Of a stretch of DNA of 64,000 bases, positions 34,707 through 44,002 are shown piece by piece. The stretch spans positions 62,001 to 126,000 of the forward strand of contig CAJFOS010000014.1 in the NCBI GenBank assembly GCA_904397865.1, in the 5' to 3' direction. The notes under the pieces are model-generated. The model made no database searches and had not been told where the DNA came from. It saw nothing but the letters and a program-made list of their open reading frames with translations. This DNA is from Candidatus Allochristensenella caecavium. Its GTDB lineage: Bacteria; Bacillota; Clostridia; Christensenellales; QAND01. The translations under genes were made by a program, and so were the position numbers. Within the stretch, counting starts at the first letter, position 1, and each line of letters begins with the position of its first letter.

Positions 34707-36419
34707 ATGTTAGCTCATATTCGTGTGCAAAATATTGCGTTGATTCGCTCTTTATCCTTGCAGCTGAATCCCGGTCTCAATGTGATTACCGGGGAAACCG
34801 GCGCGGGTAAATCCATTCTCATTGACGCGGTCAATCTCGTTTTGGGGACACGGGCAGACCGTGAGCTTATTACTATCGGACAAGAAAAAGCTTCTGTGGA
34901 GGCGACGTTTACCCGATATGGAAAAGAGGTAAACGAATTATTGGAGCAACTGGGAATCGAACCGGAAGATTCCATCGTACTTTCCCGGGACCTTTATGCC
35001 AGTGGCCGCAACGTTTGCCGTATCAACGGCAGCTTAGTCAATAATGCAGCGCTGCGTATAGTCAGCGAAAAACTAATTGATGTGCATGGGCAACACGAAC
35101 ATCAATCCCTGTTACATCCACAGGCGCATATACAGTTGCTCGATGCGTTCGGCGGTGAACCGATTGCTAAGGCCAAAGCAGAAGTATTGGTGCTGTTGCA
35201 GCAGGCACAGCGAATAGACAGTGAATTGAAGCGCCTGGGTGGACAGGATGGCGAGCGGGAACGACGTATGGACCTGTTGCAATACCAGGTGGATGAAATT
35301 GAAAAAGCCAATATTCAACCCGGAGAAGATGAACAGTTACATCAGGAACGTATCAAACTTAACAATGCTGAAAAGATTTATGCAGCCTTTGCTCAGGTGG
35401 AATCCGGCTTGTTTGGGGAAGAAGAACAACCCGGCGCTTATACGATTTTAGGCCAGGTGTCCCGGGAAATACATGCGATTTCAGCCATGGACCCCGCCTA
35501 TCAAAAGTTGAGCGAAACGCTGGACGAGCTTTACTATGCGGTGGAATCCGCGGGTGACGATGCCCGTGCGCTTAAAGCGCAGGTCGTGTTTGACCCGGCG
35601 TATTTAGAAACAGTTAGTGAAAGGCTGGATGTGCTTTCCCGTTTGAAGACCAAATATGGGGGAACATTAGAAGCAGTCCTACAAACCAAACAGTTGGCAG
35701 AAGAAGAATTATACACACTTTCGCATAGTGCACAGATAATTGAGCGTCTGCAAAAAGAATGGAAACAAACGCTTGTACAGTTGTATCAGGCAAGTGTTGC
35801 ATTACATGACTGTCGGCAAAAAGCTGGAGAGGATTTATCCAGGCGCATTTGCGTACAGCTGGCAGAACTGGGTATGCCGCATGCACAGTTTGTGGTTTCC
35901 TTTGCATCACTGCCAGGGGAGCCGCCTGAAGATATGCGTCCCTATTCGCATAATGGGTTGGACCGGATGGAATTTTTGCTCAGCACCAATGTGGGTTTGC
36001 CGCCGCGTCCGCTTTCTAAAGTCGTCTCCGGTGGCGAAGCATCACGCATTATGTTGGCGATTAAAACCATCGCCGCAGAGCTGGACGATATAGACTGCTT
36101 GATTTTTGATGAAGTGGATACCGGTATCAGCGGTCAGATTGCCTATACGGTGGGAGAGAAGATGGCGCGCATTGCACGGCAACGCCAGGTGTTGTGCGTA
36201 ACACACTTAGCGCAGCTAGCTTGCATGGCCGACACACATTATCTGATTGAAAAACAGAGCAATCAAGAAATGACGCAAACCATGCTACATACGTTGGATG
36301 CCGAGCAGCGGATTGACGAAATCGCACGCTTGGTTGGCGGCACCACACAAAGCGCACATGGTCGTGCCCATGCCAAAGAGATGCTGGACAGCGCCATTGC
36401 GTATAAAAAAAGCTTATAA
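34707..36419 (+). CDS. recN: DNA repair protein RecN
   Basis: An SMC-like ATPase of double-strand break repair. Walker A GETGAGKS at 29-36, a central coiled coil, the ABC signature VSGGEASRIMLAIK and Walker B IFDEVDTGISG. Length 570 residues. It begins 3 bases after argR without a strong site of its own, so coupled translation is likely. A terminator overlaps its end. Confidence 0.96.
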   Translation: MLAHIRVQNIALIRSLSLQLNPGLNVITGETGAGKSILIDAVNLVLGTRADRELITIGQEKASVEATFTRYGKEVNELLEQLGIEPEDSIVLSRDLYASGRNVCRINGSLVNNAALRIVSEKLIDVHGQHEHQSLLHPQAHIQLLDAFGGEPIAKAKAEVLVLLQQAQRIDSELKRLGGQDGERERRMDLLQYQVDEIEKANIQPGEDEQLHQERIKLNNAEKIYAAFAQVESGLFGEEEQPGAYTILGQVSREIHAISAMDPAYQKLSETLDELYYAVESAGDDARALKAQVVFDPAYLETVSERLDVLSRLKTKYGGTLEAVLQTKQLAEEELYTLSHSAQIIERLQKEWKQTLVQLYQASVALHDCRQKAGEDLSRRICVQLAELGMPHAQFVVSFASLPGEPPEDMRPYSHNGLDRMEFLLSTNVGLPPRPLSKVVSGGEASRIMLAIKTIAAELDDIDCLIFDEVDTGISGQIAYTVGEKMARIARQRQVLCVTHLAQLACMADTHYLIEKQSNQEMTQTMLHTLDAEQRIDEIARLVGGTTQSAHGRAHAKEMLDSAIAYKKSL

Positions 36420-36447
36420 AAGAGATGCGTTTAGCCTCTCTTTTTTT
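36418..36447 (+). terminator. Intrinsic terminator after recN
   Basis: AAAAGAGA (36418-36425) pairs with TCTCTTTT (36437-36444), inside a run of T. It uses the recN stop codon bases. Confidence 0.7.
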
Positions 36448-36507
36448 GTTTGTTTTTTCTCGGAACGGGCATAGTAAAGGAAACGCTGGAAAAGGATGTG
36501 CGCTTCG

Positions 36508-37788
36508 ATGAAAAAAAGATTGAAAATAATCGGAAGTTTATTGGCCATAGGCGTATTTTCATTTAATTTTTTACCCATTTCGATTCCTTATGGGCTGCCG
36601 GAGCGCATTTATGTAACCAAGGGTGAAATCGCCACCATCACTTCTGGCCTTCCCATTCAAGCAGAAGTGCAATGTTCAAGCGACCAGATTACACTCAATG
36701 GACAATCTGCGGCGCAAACCGCTTCCTTGGATTTGAGCGAACCCATTGCCATTTCAGCCAATGGGTCAGGCCAGGCGGAAATCACATTTAAGCTGGGCGG
36801 TATCTTTACGCTGCGCCGCATGACCGTCGTTGCGGATGCGGAGCGTACCTTGATTCCGGGCGGCCAGTGCATCGGTGTGGCTATGTATACCAAAGGAGCG
36901 CTCATCGTTGGCCTGGGGGATATCGCCTGTAAAGACGGCCGCACAGTCAATCCCGGTCAGCAAGGCGGACTCCAGCCGGGTGATGTTATCTTGCAGGTCA
37001 ACGGTACAGCAATCAATAACGCAGACCATCTCAGCCAGCTGATAACAGATGCCAAGGATACGCTTACTTTGCAAATTTTGCGTGATGGGGAAACTAAAAC
37101 CGTTTCCGTTACCCCTGTGCAAGACGCAACGGACGACGTATATCGCCTTGGATTATGGGTGCGCGATAGCATAGCAGGCATTGGTACAATTACTTATACC
37201 GACCCGCGCAACCAGGCCTTTGCCAGCTTGGGACACCCAATTTCCGATGTGGATACCAATGCCAATCTCCTTTTAAAAAATGGTGAGATTGTGCCAGCAC
37301 GCGTACAAGGCATATCCAGGGGCGAAGTAGGAGCGCCGGGGGAACTGGCCGGTTCATTTATCACGTCTGGCAATGCGTTGGGAAAAATCACCGCCAATAG
37401 CGATGTGGGGCTGTTTGGCAAGCTCTATCAACCTATGTCCTCCTTTGTTTATCCCCAAGGATTACCGATTGGTTGGCAGGATGAAGTGCAGGTGGGGCCG
37501 GCTTCCATCCTCAGCACCACCGACCAAGGAGGCGTTAAAGAATACAGCTGCCAGATAATCCGTGTCACACGCCAGAAAAAAGCAGAAGGGAAAGGCATGA
37601 TTATCGAAATCACTGACCCGGAACTGTTAGAAAAAACCAATGGAATTGTACAGGGCATGTCCGGCAGTCCCATTTTGCAAAATGGCAAGATAGTGGGAGC
37701 TGTTACACACGTATTCGTCAACGAGCCCCATAAGGGATACGGGGTATTCATCGAATGGATGCTCGAACAATCCGACCAAGTGCAGTAA
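36508..37788 (+). CDS. spoIVB: SpoIVB serine peptidase (S55), signalling protease for sigma-K activation
   Basis: A 426-residue secreted forespore protease. There is an N-terminal membrane anchor (about 7-25), a PDZ domain (about 125-200, with GLQPGDVILQVNG) and an S55 domain with the His and Asp region ASLGHPISDVDT and the catalytic Ser in GMSGSP near 385. In Bacillus, SpoIVB cleaves SpoIVFA so that SpoIVFB processes pro-sigma-K. pro-sigK is present in this window. The ATG at 36508 gives the expected MKKRLK start. CATAGTA at 36470 resembles a sigma-G -10, but the -35 is poor. Confidence 0.94.
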   Translation: MKKRLKIIGSLLAIGVFSFNFLPISIPYGLPERIYVTKGEIATITSGLPIQAEVQCSSDQITLNGQSAAQTASLDLSEPIAISANGSGQAEITFKLGGIFTLRRMTVVADAERTLIPGGQCIGVAMYTKGALIVGLGDIACKDGRTVNPGQQGGLQPGDVILQVNGTAINNADHLSQLITDAKDTLTLQILRDGETKTVSVTPVQDATDDVYRLGLWVRDSIAGIGTITYTDPRNQAFASLGHPISDVDTNANLLLKNGEIVPARVQGISRGEVGAPGELAGSFITSGNALGKITANSDVGLFGKLYQPMSSFVYPQGLPIGWQDEVQVGPASILSTTDQGGVKEYSCQIIRVTRQKKAEGKGMIIEITDPELLEKTNGIVQGMSGSPILQNGKIVGAVTHVFVNEPHKGYGVFIEWMLEQSDQVQ

Positions 37789-37805
37789 CATCGGTTTTTC
37801 CATTT

Positions 37806-37835
37806 TTGCACAACGCCGCTTCTTTGATTTACAAT
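37806..37835 (+). promoter_or_regulatory. Sigma-A-like promoter for spo0A
   Basis: TTGCAC (37806-37811), an 18-base spacer and TACAAT (37830-37835), 30 bases before spo0A. Confidence 0.45.
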
Positions 37836-37865
37836 GGGGAACACAAATCGAAAGGAGTCTGCGTT

Positions 37866-38639
37866 ATGGAAATGAAAAAACCGCTCCGTCTCATGCTGGC
37901 TGCGGCAAATTCTTCGGAATTGCATACCCTTGCAAAACAGCTCCACGCCAGCCCGGAGATTGAAATATGCAGTTGCGTCGCAGATGAATCCGCCTTAGGC
38001 GGAGAAATGGAGAAACGCAAACCAGATGTCGTGCTGATGGACCTCGTCCAACCAACGCCGCAAAATCAGTCGTTGTTATACACCTACCAAAAGATGAAAC
38101 ATCGTCCCCCTATCCTGTTCTATGGTTTTGCACAAATTCCGCCGCAAGTGCAGCAGACCGCTTCGACCGGTCGGATGTATTACCTGAATAAGCCCGCCTC
38201 CCTGGAAGCCATCGTAGCGCGCCTGCATATGCTGAGCGCCCATCAAACCGAGGGAAGCATGACCATTGCCGCCCAAACGCCGATGAGAGGCGCTGCGCCT
38301 TCTATCGCCGTACAAGCTTGTCGCTTGCTCAAGCAGATAGGAATCCCGCCGCATTTGTGCGGGTATCGTTTTTTGAAAGAGGCCATTGTGCAGGTATGCC
38401 AGGACCCATGCTGTATGCAGGCCATGACCACGCGCATCTACCAGCCTATCGCCTGCGAAAACCAGACAACGGTGTCCCAGGTGGAGCGCTCCATGCGGTA
38501 TGCAATTGAATACGCCTTCAATCGTGGCAACCTGGACGCAATCGAATCCATTTTTGGGTTTACCATCAACAGCGCCAAAGGAAAGCCCAGCAACAGCGAA
38601 TGCATCGCCATGCTTGCAGACCATCTGCATCGCTGGTGA
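37866..38639 (+). CDS. spo0A: Spo0A-like sporulation master regulator with degenerate receiver domain
   Basis: A 257-residue protein at the standard position after spoIVB. The C-terminal DNA-binding domain is well conserved (IPPHLCGYRFLKEAI, TTVSQVERSMRYAIEYA, KPSNSECIAMLAD). The receiver keeps the phospho-acceptor position (Asp59 in VVLMDLVQP) and the Lys (about 109 in LNKPAS), but the two acidic residues that bind Mg (DD in Bacillus VADDN) are Ala13-Ala14, and the switch Thr is Tyr86. Normal phosphorelay control therefore looks unlikely. The ATG at 37866 follows AAAGGAG. Identity by position and DNA-binding domain is secure; how it is switched on is not. Confidence 0.93.
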   Translation: MEMKKPLRLMLAAANSSELHTLAKQLHASPEIEICSCVADESALGGEMEKRKPDVVLMDLVQPTPQNQSLLYTYQKMKHRPPILFYGFAQIPPQVQQTASTGRMYYLNKPASLEAIVARLHMLSAHQTEGSMTIAAQTPMRGAAPSIAVQACRLLKQIGIPPHLCGYRFLKEAIVQVCQDPCCMQAMTTRIYQPIACENQTTVSQVERSMRYAIEYAFNRGNLDAIESIFGFTINSAKGKPSNSECIAMLADHLHRW

Positions 38640-38722
38640 CGGATGATGCGTTCACGCTTTTCATGATAGACATATAACAGACGTGTACAGGCATAGCTTT
38701 TAGGGAAAGGGGTAGAGCCATC

Positions 38723-39343
38723 TTGTTCAAACGTCTGTTTTTTCGTATTTTGCACGAAATTGAGCAGCGTCCGGTCTGTTATGCAATAGCCGGCTTTGCC
38801 ATGCTGGCCGGTATTGTAGGGGGGTGGGTATTGCCCTCCTGTCTGTCTGAACCGGAGCGCGCTTCTTTGACGGATTTTGTTCAATCCTGGCTGCAAAGCA
38901 CGATTGTACAGACGCCGGACTTTCCGCGTATTTTTTTGCAATCGCTCTTTAACCACGGCCGGTGGGTTGCGTTGCTTTTGATAAGCGGACTGTTCCGCCT
39001 GGGAAGTCCAGTAGCGGTGCTCAGCGAATTCTGTAAAGGCATTGGCGTTGGGTTTTCCGTTGGCTCATTTTGTCTGACGCTAGGTTTTGCCGGGTTTTGG
39101 GGCAGTTTATGGATTGTCTGGTTGCCCAACCTGCTGTTTATCCCGCTTTATCTTCTGCTGGGGGCCCGGGCGCTGGCGCGCTCCAGTTTACCGGGCGGCC
39201 CCGCACGCACATGGCGTGCCCGCAGGAATTATCTGAAAAAGGCATGGCCGTATTTGGCTGCGTTTTTGGTTGGAATTGTGTTAGAATGTATAGGCGTTCC
39301 CTATATGACAAAATGGTTGGGCCCGTTGCTGCTGCAGGGGTAA
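38723..39343 (+). CDS. spoIIM: Stage II sporulation protein M
   Basis: SpoIIM is part of the SpoIIDMP peptidoglycan machine that drives engulfment. The 206-residue protein has five hydrophobic segments and the family pattern with an SLFNHGRWVALLLISGL region. The TTG at 38723 follows AAAGGGGTAGAG with long spacing. CATATAAC at 38671 resembles a sigma-E -10 but no matching -35 is seen. It is followed by deoB, as in Bacillus and other Clostridia. Confidence 0.85.
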   Translation: MFKRLFFRILHEIEQRPVCYAIAGFAMLAGIVGGWVLPSCLSEPERASLTDFVQSWLQSTIVQTPDFPRIFLQSLFNHGRWVALLLISGLFRLGSPVAVLSEFCKGIGVGFSVGSFCLTLGFAGFWGSLWIVWLPNLLFIPLYLLLGARALARSSLPGGPARTWRARRNYLKKAWPYLAAFLVGIVLECIGVPYMTKWLGPLLLQG

Positions 39344-39355
39344 AAGGAGTTTGTC

Positions 39356-40546
39356 ATGCATCGAAAAGTGATTTTGATTGTAATGGACAGCGTGGGAATT
39401 GGCGCTTTGCCGGATGCCGTTCGGTTTGGAGACACCGGCGTGGACACGCTGGGACATCTGCTTGCGCATATACCGGAATTGGCCCTGCCGCATTTGATGG
39501 AGCTCGGCTTGGGAAAAATTGAGGGAACCTCGTTTTTCCATCCAAACTCCTTGCCTGCGTGTGGCAATTATGGTCGAGCTATGGAGCAGTTTGCAGGCAA
39601 GGACACCACCGGTGGGCATTGGGAGATTGCAGGCCTGGTGTTGGACAAGCCATTTCCTACCTTTCCGTATGGCTTTCCTCAGCAAATACTCGACGCGCTT
39701 TCTGCCCAGGTTGGGCGCGGCATCCTTGGAAATAAAGCAGCTTCCGGAACTGCCATCATTGAGGAACTTGGTGATGAACATATGCGCACCGGAGACTTGA
39801 TTGTATATACATCTGCGGATAGCGTTTTTCAAATTGCAGCCCATGAACAGGTTGTTCCGCTGGAAGAATTGTATGCCATCTGCCGCAAAGCCCGTGCTCT
39901 TTTACAAGGAGAAATGCGGGTTGGCCGTGTGATAGCGCGCCCATTTGATGGAACCTCTGGCCAATATACGCGTACGAAGAACAGAAAGGATTTTTCCGTC
40001 GAACCACCCGGCCCCACCATCTTGGACGTTTTGAAACAGGCGGGCTATGTCGTAGCCGGTGTTGGAAAAATAGAAGATATTTTTGCCAACCGTGGCCTGA
40101 CGTGCAGCAATCACACCACCAATAACGTCGACTCCATCGAAGCAACGTTGGCCTATATGCGCCAGCCGTTTTCCGGCCTCGTCTTTACCAATCTGGTGGA
40201 TTTTGATATGTTATATGGGCACCGAAACGACGCCGAAGGCTATGCACGCGCGCTGGAAGCATTTGACGCCCATATCCCGGCCTTGCTTGATGCGCTCGGA
40301 CCGGAGGATTTGCTGATTATTACGGCGGACCATGGTTGTGACCCCACCATGCTCAATTCCACGGACCATACCCGGGAATATATTCCGATTCTCACCTATG
40401 GCCCTGCGTTTTACAGCGATGTCAATTTAGGGACACGGTCGACTTTTTCGGATATATCCGCCACTATATTGGATTATTTTTCCATCAAAAATACGTTAAA
40501 TGGCACATCGTTTCTTCATTCAATACTGCCGTCAAAGGAGCAATGA
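39356..40546 (+). CDS. deoB: Phosphopentomutase
   Basis: Interconverts ribose (or deoxyribose) 1- and 5-phosphate. The 396-residue alkaline-phosphatase-fold protein has the metal sites MDSVGIGALPDA, GKDTTGGHWE, LVDFDMLYGHRND and TADHGCDPT, with HTREYIP. The start follows AAAAGGAG. It forms an operon with punA, the usual nucleoside salvage pair. Confidence 0.97.
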   Translation: MHRKVILIVMDSVGIGALPDAVRFGDTGVDTLGHLLAHIPELALPHLMELGLGKIEGTSFFHPNSLPACGNYGRAMEQFAGKDTTGGHWEIAGLVLDKPFPTFPYGFPQQILDALSAQVGRGILGNKAASGTAIIEELGDEHMRTGDLIVYTSADSVFQIAAHEQVVPLEELYAICRKARALLQGEMRVGRVIARPFDGTSGQYTRTKNRKDFSVEPPGPTILDVLKQAGYVVAGVGKIEDIFANRGLTCSNHTTNNVDSIEATLAYMRQPFSGLVFTNLVDFDMLYGHRNDAEGYARALEAFDAHIPALLDALGPEDLLIITADHGCDPTMLNSTDHTREYIPILTYGPAFYSDVNLGTRSTFSDISATILDYFSIKNTLNGTSFLHSILPSKEQ

Positions 40547-40548
40547 TT

Positions 40549-41379
40549 ATGAGCCAGGCATATGCACAGATTCAAAAGGCTACGGACTATATCCGTACGC
40601 AAAGCAACATCACCCCCAAGCTCATGCTTGTTTTGGGTTCAGGTCTGGGCGATTATGGCGACCGCTTGCAGAAGATGGACGTCATCCCTTATCAGAATAT
40701 TCCGGGATTTCCAAGGACTACGGTACCCGGGCATAAAGGGAATCTGTTGTTGGGGGAATTGTTTGGCGTTCCCGTCGTTATCATGCAGGGGCGGTTTCAC
40801 TACTACGAAGGACATCGACAGCAGGATATTGCATTCCCGGTACGCGTATTGCGCAATCTAGGGGCGCAGATGGTGCTGTTTACCAATGCAGCCGGCGCCA
40901 TTAACATGGATTTCAAACCCGGCGATTTGATGATGATTACCGACCATATCAATTACAGCGGCATGTCGCCGCTGTTCGGTGAAAATGTGGACGAAATGGG
41001 CCCTCGTTTTATTGATATGACGCAGGCTTATGATAAACCGCTTCAACAAATTTTGCTTGCTTGTGCCCGCGAACAGGGAATTTCTCTCAAACAAGGGGTA
41101 TATATGATGTTTCCCGGTCCGCAGTTTGAAACGCCAGCGGAAATTCGGTTCGCCCGTACTATTGGCGCGGATGCTGCTGGTATGTCAACCGTCCCGGAAA
41201 TTATCGCCGCCCGGCATTGCGGGTTGCGCATCTGTGCAATCAGCTGTATGACCAATATGGCCGCTGGTATTTTAGACCAACCATTGTCCCATGAAGAGGT
41301 GATGGAAACAGGCCGAATGGTCAGTGACCGATTCGCGCGCCTGGTGGACACATTCATTCAACATGTGCGTGAGGTATAA
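40549..41379 (+). CDS. punA: Purine-nucleoside phosphorylase
   Basis: Cleaves purine nucleosides with phosphate to base and ribose-1-phosphate, which DeoB then uses. The 276-residue protein has GSGLGDYGD, GRFHYYEGH, TNAAGAIN and a GADAAGMSTVPEI motif typical of the trimeric class. The ATG at 40549 lies eight bases after AAAGGAG; an in-frame ATG at 40543 is too close. Confidence 0.96.
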   Translation: MSQAYAQIQKATDYIRTQSNITPKLMLVLGSGLGDYGDRLQKMDVIPYQNIPGFPRTTVPGHKGNLLLGELFGVPVVIMQGRFHYYEGHRQQDIAFPVRVLRNLGAQMVLFTNAAGAINMDFKPGDLMMITDHINYSGMSPLFGENVDEMGPRFIDMTQAYDKPLQQILLACAREQGISLKQGVYMMFPGPQFETPAEIRFARTIGADAAGMSTVPEIIAARHCGLRICAISCMTNMAAGILDQPLSHEEVMETGRMVSDRFARLVDTFIQHVREV

Positions 41380-41435
41380 ATCACGCCTTGCACGCATATT
41401 CCTCCATTGGGCAACGCCTGATGGGGGGATTTTTT

Positions 41436-42593
41436 ATGAAAAAATGTCTGGTCGTTTTATTGAGCATCGCCATGATAATCAGTTGTTGTGCGTTTACGGC
41501 TACAGCGGTCAGCCAAACACCCCCGTTTGAACTTTCGTCCCTCTCTGCCATCTCCATAGATGCGGGCACAGGACAGGTGCTGATGGAAAAAGATGCGGAT
41601 ACTCCACGGCCCATTGCGGGTGCGGTAAAAGTCATGAGTTTGCTTCTGTTTTATGAAGCGCTGGAAAACGGGCAGTTCACCCTGCAAGACGAGGTTCATA
41701 TTTCGCAGCAGGCCGCATCCATGGGTGGTACGCAGGCCTTTCTGGAGTCGGGCGGCACATATACCGCCGAACAGCTCCTCTACACAGTCTGTATGGCCAG
41801 CGCCAATGATTCCACCGTCGCGCTTGCGGAAAAAATCTTTGGTTCCGAACAGTCCATGGTTGCCCGGATGAATGAACGCGCTCAGGAACTCGGCTGCACG
41901 CAGACTACGTTCGATAATACCACGGGGCTGGATTCCGCCTCGGCTACCACCGCACGCGAACTGGCCATTATTGCACAGGAACTATGCAAACACCGGGCCG
42001 TTTTTACAAATACTGCCGAATATCTGCACACCTTTACGCATCCAACTGGCCGCGTTACGGAATTGGTCAATGCAAACCGTCTGGTACGCTTTTATCAAAA
42101 TTGTGATGGATTGATGACTGGCTCATCTGCGCAGGCGCAGTACGCGGGGGTATTCACCGCTAAACGGGGTGATTTGCGGCTGATTGCCGTCACTTTGCAG
42201 GCAAAGGATTCCAACAGTCGTTTTGAAGACGCGAAAAAATTGCTGGATGATGGGTTTGCTAATTATACCTCCCGTGTTGTCGTCCGCAAAGGGGAGGTTT
42301 TGCAAAAGGACGTAGCCATTTCGGGCGGCAGCGTGAAAGCGATTGATATCGAGGCCAAGGAAGAAATCCGCGTCACCTTGCAAAAAGGGGATGAAAAACA
42401 GATTCGTAAGGAACTTGAACTCAAACCGGAACTGGTCGCTCCGATTTTGAAAGGGGACGTACTGGGAACACTGCATGTTTATATCGGCGATACGGAAATT
42501 GCCACCGTGGATGCCGTGGCCTCTGCAGAGATTACGGAGTTGTCGTTCATGGCCGTATTACGGCGCATCGCCATCTTCTGGATACGCGGTTGA
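41436..42593 (+). CDS. DacF-like penicillin-binding protein homologue lacking catalytic residues
   Basis: A 385-residue secreted protein with an N-terminal signal, an S11 peptidase-fold domain and the C-terminal PBP5-type domain. It aligns with Bacillus DacF and sits at the dacF position after punA. The SxxK motif is GAVK (62-65), so the nucleophilic Ser is Gly; the KTG motif is MTG (227-229); SxN is kept as SAN (122-124). It should not be an active D,D-carboxypeptidase. The start follows GGGGGG. GTATA and CATATT 16 bases apart (41374-41400) resemble a sporulation promoter only weakly. Confidence 0.85.
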   Translation: MKKCLVVLLSIAMIISCCAFTATAVSQTPPFELSSLSAISIDAGTGQVLMEKDADTPRPIAGAVKVMSLLLFYEALENGQFTLQDEVHISQQAASMGGTQAFLESGGTYTAEQLLYTVCMASANDSTVALAEKIFGSEQSMVARMNERAQELGCTQTTFDNTTGLDSASATTARELAIIAQELCKHRAVFTNTAEYLHTFTHPTGRVTELVNANRLVRFYQNCDGLMTGSSAQAQYAGVFTAKRGDLRLIAVTLQAKDSNSRFEDAKKLLDDGFANYTSRVVVRKGEVLQKDVAISGGSVKAIDIEAKEEIRVTLQKGDEKQIRKELELKPELVAPILKGDVLGTLHVYIGDTEIATVDAVASAEITELSFMAVLRRIAIFWIRG

Positions 42594-42610
42594 TAGTTTA
42601 GCCTGCTAAA

Positions 42611-42640
42611 TTGACATCCCTCTGGCGAACATGCTAAAAT
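42611..42640 (+). promoter_or_regulatory. Sigma-A promoter for lysA
   Basis: TTGACA (42611-42616), an 18-base spacer and TAAAAT (42635-42640), 36 bases before lysA. Confidence 0.75.
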
Positions 42641-42676
42641 AATGCAAATTTACCACCGGGAAGCGGGGATGTACCA

Positions 42677-43990
42677 ATGACAAAAAGGAACCTGGAAACA
42701 AACGCAGCGGGCCACTTAACCTTTGGCGGCTGTGATACGGTTGCATTGGCTGAAAAATACGGCACGCCGCTGTACGTAATGGATGGCGACCAAATCGAAT
42801 CCAATATGCAGACCTGTATGCAGGCCATGGCGCAGCATTTTGCCTCCTATAAGGTGTTTTACGCCTCCAAAGCCATGATTACAAAGGCCATTTGCAAAAT
42901 GGCGAAAAAAAACGGTCTACACTTGGATGTCGTATCTGGCGGCGAACTCTATGTCGCCTTGCAGGCCGGTTTTCCTGGAGAGCGAATCAGCATGCACGGC
43001 AATGTTAAAACGCCGCAAGAACTGGAAATGGCGCTGACCAATCACGTGACCTTGGTTGCGGACAGTTTGGATGAATTGGGCGATATTGAAGCGATGGCGC
43101 AAAAGCTTGGCATGCGCGCCAAAGTGATGCTGCGCATTACGCCGGGCATTGAAGCACATACGCATGAATATATCCAAACGGGGACATATGATTGCAAGTT
43201 TGCGGTTGGCATCGTGGATGGACAGGCTATGCAGGGTATCAAGACCATCATTGCCAGCAACGAGATGGATTTCATGGGGATTCATTGCCATATCGGTTCA
43301 CAGATTCTCTCCGATGAGCCCTATGACCCCGCCGGTGTCCGGATGGCAGAATTTGCCTTGGAAGTAGAAAAAGAGACGGGTGTTCGCGTGCCGGAAATTG
43401 TTATGGGCGGAGGCTTCGGCATTCATTATGCCGGTGATGAAATCCCTAAACCCATCTCTGCCTACATCCAAAAAATGGCGGATGGCCTGAACCGTGTTTA
43501 CCAGAAGGCGGGCGTGCCTGTTCCTACGATTTCCATCGAGCCCGGACGCCGTATTGTTGGCGAAGCAGGTCTGACCTTATACACCATTTACACGCGCAAG
43601 GAAAAGCCGGGGATTCGTACGTTTGTCTCCGTTGACGGCGGCATGGCGGATAATCCGCGGGTTACGCTTTACCAGGCCGAATATGAAGCAGTATTGGCGG
43701 CACGTCCTTTGGCGCCGGCAGAAGAAACGGTGCGCCTTTCGGGGCGGTGTTGTGAATCGGGTGACGTGTTGATTTATGATTTGCAAATGCCTGTTGCGCA
43801 CAAAGGCGAAGTGCTTGCTGTTTTTGCTACGGGCGCCTATAATTTCTCTATGGCTTCTAATTATAACAAACTACCTGTTCCGCCTGTTGTCCTGGTCAGC
43901 AAGGGAAGGGATGCGCTGATGGTCCGCGGCCAGTCGCTGGCGGATATGGTCCGCCTGGATGAAGTGCCTGCTTGGGTGGAAGAGGATTAA
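42677..43990 (+). CDS. lysA: Diaminopimelate decarboxylase
   Basis: Pyridoxal-phosphate enzyme making lysine from meso-diaminopimelate. The 437-residue protein has the PLP Lys in FYASKAMIT, the GGGFGIHY phosphate loop, EPGRRIVGEAG and CCESGDVL motifs. The ATG follows AAGCGGGGATG. In Bacillus lysA lies after the spoIIA and spoVA operons; here it follows the dacF-like gene directly. Confidence 0.96.
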   Translation: MTKRNLETNAAGHLTFGGCDTVALAEKYGTPLYVMDGDQIESNMQTCMQAMAQHFASYKVFYASKAMITKAICKMAKKNGLHLDVVSGGELYVALQAGFPGERISMHGNVKTPQELEMALTNHVTLVADSLDELGDIEAMAQKLGMRAKVMLRITPGIEAHTHEYIQTGTYDCKFAVGIVDGQAMQGIKTIIASNEMDFMGIHCHIGSQILSDEPYDPAGVRMAEFALEVEKETGVRVPEIVMGGGFGIHYAGDEIPKPISAYIQKMADGLNRVYQKAGVPVPTISIEPGRRIVGEAGLTLYTIYTRKEKPGIRTFVSVDGGMADNPRVTLYQAEYEAVLAARPLAPAEETVRLSGRCCESGDVLIYDLQMPVAHKGEVLAVFATGAYNFSMASNYNKLPVPPVVLVSKGRDALMVRGQSLADMVRLDEVPAWVEED

Positions 43991-44002
43991 AAGGAGTATT
44001 TG

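Noticed and set aside
36447-36476. Sigma-G promoter for spoIVB
   Set aside because: CATAGTA fits the -10 but the -35 position does not match, so it was not listed as a feature.
38641-38722. Sigma-E promoter for spoIIM
   Set aside because: CATATAAC at 38671 resembles a -10, but no ATA lies at the needed distance.
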